This document shows, piece by piece, positions 14,444 through 15,599 of a stretch of 15,599 bases of DNA. The translations under genes were made by a program, and so were the position numbers. This DNA is from Gammaproteobacteria bacterium. Lineage in GTDB: Bacteria > Pseudomonadota > Gammaproteobacteria > Eutrophobiales > Eutrophobiaceae. Under the pieces are notes generated by a model. It worked only from the letters and a program-made list of their open reading frames with translations, was not told where the DNA came from and ran no database searches. Every line of letters starts with the position of its first letter. Positions within the stretch are counted from its first letter, which is position 1. The stretch covers positions 1-15,599 of the forward strand of contig JACVQI010000024.1 in assembly GCA_015661095.1 (NCBI GenBank). The letters are read 5' to 3'.

Positions 14444-14548
14444 TTAGGGCAAACGTGTGGAAAGGATACTTTCGATGCCGCGGCCAATACCCATGGCGGC
14501 AATCACTATATGCAAAATTCTATCCTTAAGCTGTAGCCAAAAGACTTA
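14444..14548 (-). pseudogene. Possible remnant of a thiolase-like C-terminus
   Basis: On the minus strand just beyond the BrnA stop, a short frame ends in VIAAMGIGRGIESILSTRLP before TAA at 14444-14446. The IG-x-G-x-GI pattern resembles the C-terminal active-site loop of thiolases (CxGxGxG), but the catalytic Cys is absent and the upstream frame is closed by stops next to brnA. It could be a decayed gene end, which would suit the etf neighbourhood, or a chance match. Very tentative. Confidence 0.15.
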
Positions 14549-14827
14549 TCAGGCGACGAGTTTCTTTTTCAAACGATCCAGTTCCTTCTCCAGTTTTTCC
14601 AGCCGCGATTCGGTCGAATTACTCTTAACAAGTCCTGTTTTTACGAAGCGGTTCAAGATACTTTGATAAGGAATCCCGCTTTGGGCGGCCAATTCCCGAA
14701 GCTGCACAAGAGTCTCGGATTCAATATTGATGACAATCTTTACGTTTTGAGGTTTGAGCATAGCGGACCGAATCCTTCTGGTTTCGGTAACATCATGTTT
14801 CAGATCACCCGTTTTTGGTTTTTTCAT
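14549..14827 (-). CDS. brnA: BrnA/CopG-type antitoxin of a BrnT/BrnA module
   Basis: A 92-aa protein encoded directly after, and overlapping by 23 nt, the BrnT toxin gene; toxin-first order is typical of brnTA. A longer frame to 14866 exists, but AGGAGT at 14835-14840, 7 nt before the ATG at 14827, fixes the start. Basic N-terminal half (MKKPKTGDLKHD), then a ribbon-helix-helix core: strand VKIVINI, helix SETLVQLRELAAQSG, turn, helix IPYQSILNRFVKTGL. A charged coiled-coil tail (SRLEKLEKELDRLKKKL) follows. Antitoxins of this kind bind and neutralise BrnT and repress their own promoter through the RHH dimer. The coiled-coil tail is longer than in many BrnA proteins, and a plain CopG-family label would also fit. 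Confidence 0.8.
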   Translation of the reverse strand: MKKPKTGDLKHDVTETRRIRSAMLKPQNVKIVINIESETLVQLRELAAQSGIPYQSILNRFVKTGLVKSNSTESRLEKLEKELDRLKKKLVA

Positions 14828-15086
14828 AATACAAACTCCTGAATTCTCGCCATTCTGCAGAACCAATTATCCGGATTTTATTGCCTCGTCTTGTGTACCT
14901 GGTTGTCAGGATCCGGCCTCTGCCAGTCTTGCCTATCCAATAGTACCGATCTTCATTTGTTGAGTGACTGTCATCTGTTAAGACGAATCCTGAAGTATCA
15001 GAAAATGTTTCTATGGCCTCCAGAAACGAAACCCGGTGCTTTTTAATGTTTTCCCCCTCCTTGCGGAGATCCCACTCAAATTCCAT
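14805..15086 (-). CDS. brnT: BrnT family toxin (type II toxin-antitoxin)
   Basis: A 93-aa protein of standard BrnT length. It begins MEFEWDLRKEGENIKKHRVS, matching the family pattern fEWDxxKxxxNxxKHgVsF. It continues with FLEAIETFSD, an acidic DDSHSTNEDRYYWIG segment, GRGRILTTRYTRRG and IRIIGSAEWREF, the usual RIIgA/S region, and ends with a Tyr/Lys-rich tail. BrnT toxins have a RelE-like RNase fold and reduce translation when free of BrnA. All general family landmarks are present, so it looks intact. No Shine-Dalgarno sequence is visible before the ATG. The module is transcribed opposite to its neighbours on both sides, and its more AT-rich surroundings fit acquisition by transfer. Confidence 0.88.
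   Translation of the reverse strand: MEFEWDLRKEGENIKKHRVSFLEAIETFSDTSGFVLTDDSHSTNEDRYYWIGKTGRGRILTTRYTRRGNKIRIIGSAEWREFRSLYYEKTKNG
14835..14840 (-). promoter_or_regulatory. Shine-Dalgarno deciding the antitoxin start
   Basis: AGGAGT on the minus strand lies 7 nt upstream of ATG 14827, inside the end of the toxin gene. It rules against the longer antitoxin frame starting at 14866. Confidence 0.7.
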
Positions 15087-15116
15087 AAAAGTACATTAAC
15101 ATATATTTGACTATTT

Positions 15117-15144
15117 GTAATACCACACTGCGTCTGATAATCAA
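15117..15144 (-). promoter_or_regulatory. Candidate promoter of brnTA
   Basis: On the minus strand TTGATT (15139-15144), 16 nt, then TATTAC (15117-15122) is a moderate sigma-70 match placing transcription start about 40 nt before the brnT ATG. The AT-rich stretch between it and the gene could hold the BrnA operator, although I see no clean palindrome. Confidence 0.3.
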
Positions 15145-15196
15145 CTTTACTCTACTTCTTTCCGTTCACTAGACGGCGCAGCAGCCCGATCAGTCG

Positions 15197-15225
15197 TTGT
15201 TAATCCCTCCATGCCGAACTATAAT
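15197..15225 (+). promoter_or_regulatory. Near-consensus sigma-70 promoter for the EF-hand gene
   Basis: TTGTTA (15197-15202), exactly 17 nt, then a perfect TATAAT (15220-15225). Transcription would start near 15232, giving a leader of about 50 nt before ATG 15282. It is the best promoter in the window. Confidence 0.7.
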
Positions 15226-15281
15226 TCAGTATCGACACAGATCGATTTTCCAGAACCTCAATAACGGAGTACACAATAACT

Positions 15282-15581
15282 ATGCGCAAGCACATCCAAT
15301 TAATATCCGCGTTCGCGCTCATCATGGGCGCTCAGTCCGCGTGGACCCAGCAGTTCACGCCTCCAACCTTCGAAGGCCTCGACACCGACAAGAGCGGGGC
15401 GTTATCAAAAGAAGAAGTAGGTGTATTCGTCGCCGGGATTCCGGCCGGTCCAAACGGCCCGGCTAACCTCGATGACGTCTTAGGTCGCTGGGACGCGAAC
15501 AAAGATGGTTCGGTCACGAAGGAAGAGTTCGACAACCGTCCGCCACCCCCTGGCGCCGGCGCTCCGCCTCCTGCTACCTAA
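15282..15581 (+). CDS. Small secreted EF-hand calcium-binding protein
   Basis: A 99-aa protein. Residues 1-20 are a signal peptide (MRKHIQLISAFALIMGAQSA), with cleavage after QSA or a few residues later. Two EF-hand loops follow: DTDKSGALSKEE (34-45) and DANKDGSVTKEE (71-82). Each has acidic or oxygen-bearing residues at positions 1, 3, 5, 9 and a Glu at 12, so both should bind Ca2+. Position 7 is backbone-liganding as usual. The tail is Pro/Gly/Ala-rich (RPPPPGAGAPPPAT) and probably disordered. The predicted location is the periplasm or outside the cell. GGAG lies 12 nt before the ATG, slightly far. Its own strong promoter and opposite orientation to brnTA suggest a separate transcription unit. 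Possible roles are calcium sensing or buffering in the envelope; the exact function is unknown. Confidence 0.85.
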   Translation: MRKHIQLISAFALIMGAQSAWTQQFTPPTFEGLDTDKSGALSKEEVGVFVAGIPAGPNGPANLDDVLGRWDANKDGSVTKEEFDNRPPPPGAGAPPPAT

Positions 15582-15599
15582 CCAGCACGGCCGCGTTCG

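Overview
The window (GC a little above 50%, dense gene packing, diderm lipoproteins, group I etfBA order, BrnT/BrnA module) looks like chromosomal DNA of a gammaproteobacterium or close relative. That placement is inferred from protein style, not from a marker gene.

Region 1 (start to about 11540) is one long plus-strand cluster of eleven genes, the first cut by the window edge. Most junctions are overlapping or tight, so it is probably one operon or a few nested ones. In order: a glycine-rich protein tail; a 396-aa lipoprotein with a glycine-zipper segment; a bitopic membrane protein with TPR-like repeats and a C-terminal PEGA-like domain; a bitopic membrane protein with about five PEGA-type repeats and a SUMF1/FGE-fold domain lacking the catalytic cysteines; a small exported acidic protein; a MotA/TolQ/ExbB-type proton-channel subunit; an actin/Hsp70-fold protein with eroded nucleotide motifs and a FHA-like tail; two single-pass proteins with periplasmic von Willebrand A (VWA) domains; and two more lipoproteins. 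I recognise the domains but not a named system with this gene set.

Working model (inference): the ExbB-like subunit pairs with the two VWA proteins, whose transmembrane segments begin with a shared SFLD....CGFGA motif carrying an Asp where ExbD/TolR/MotB subunits carry theirs. This would be a proton-driven inner-membrane motor whose moving parts end in VWA domains instead of peptidoglycan-binding domains. The PEGA and TPR proteins would extend into the periplasm towards outer-membrane lipoproteins, with the actin-like/FHA protein as cytoplasmic scaffold.

Region 2 (11834-14410) is an ordinary metabolic block: etfB and etfA for the electron transfer flavoprotein, then an EamA/DMT-family permease whose GTG start overlaps the etfA stop.

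Region 3 (14411-15599) is mixed: a minus-strand BrnT/BrnA type II toxin-antitoxin pair, a short antisense reading frame with a thiolase-like tail, and a small secreted EF-hand protein behind a near-consensus sigma-70 promoter. No tRNA, rRNA, CRISPR array, transposase or convincing intrinsic terminator was seen.
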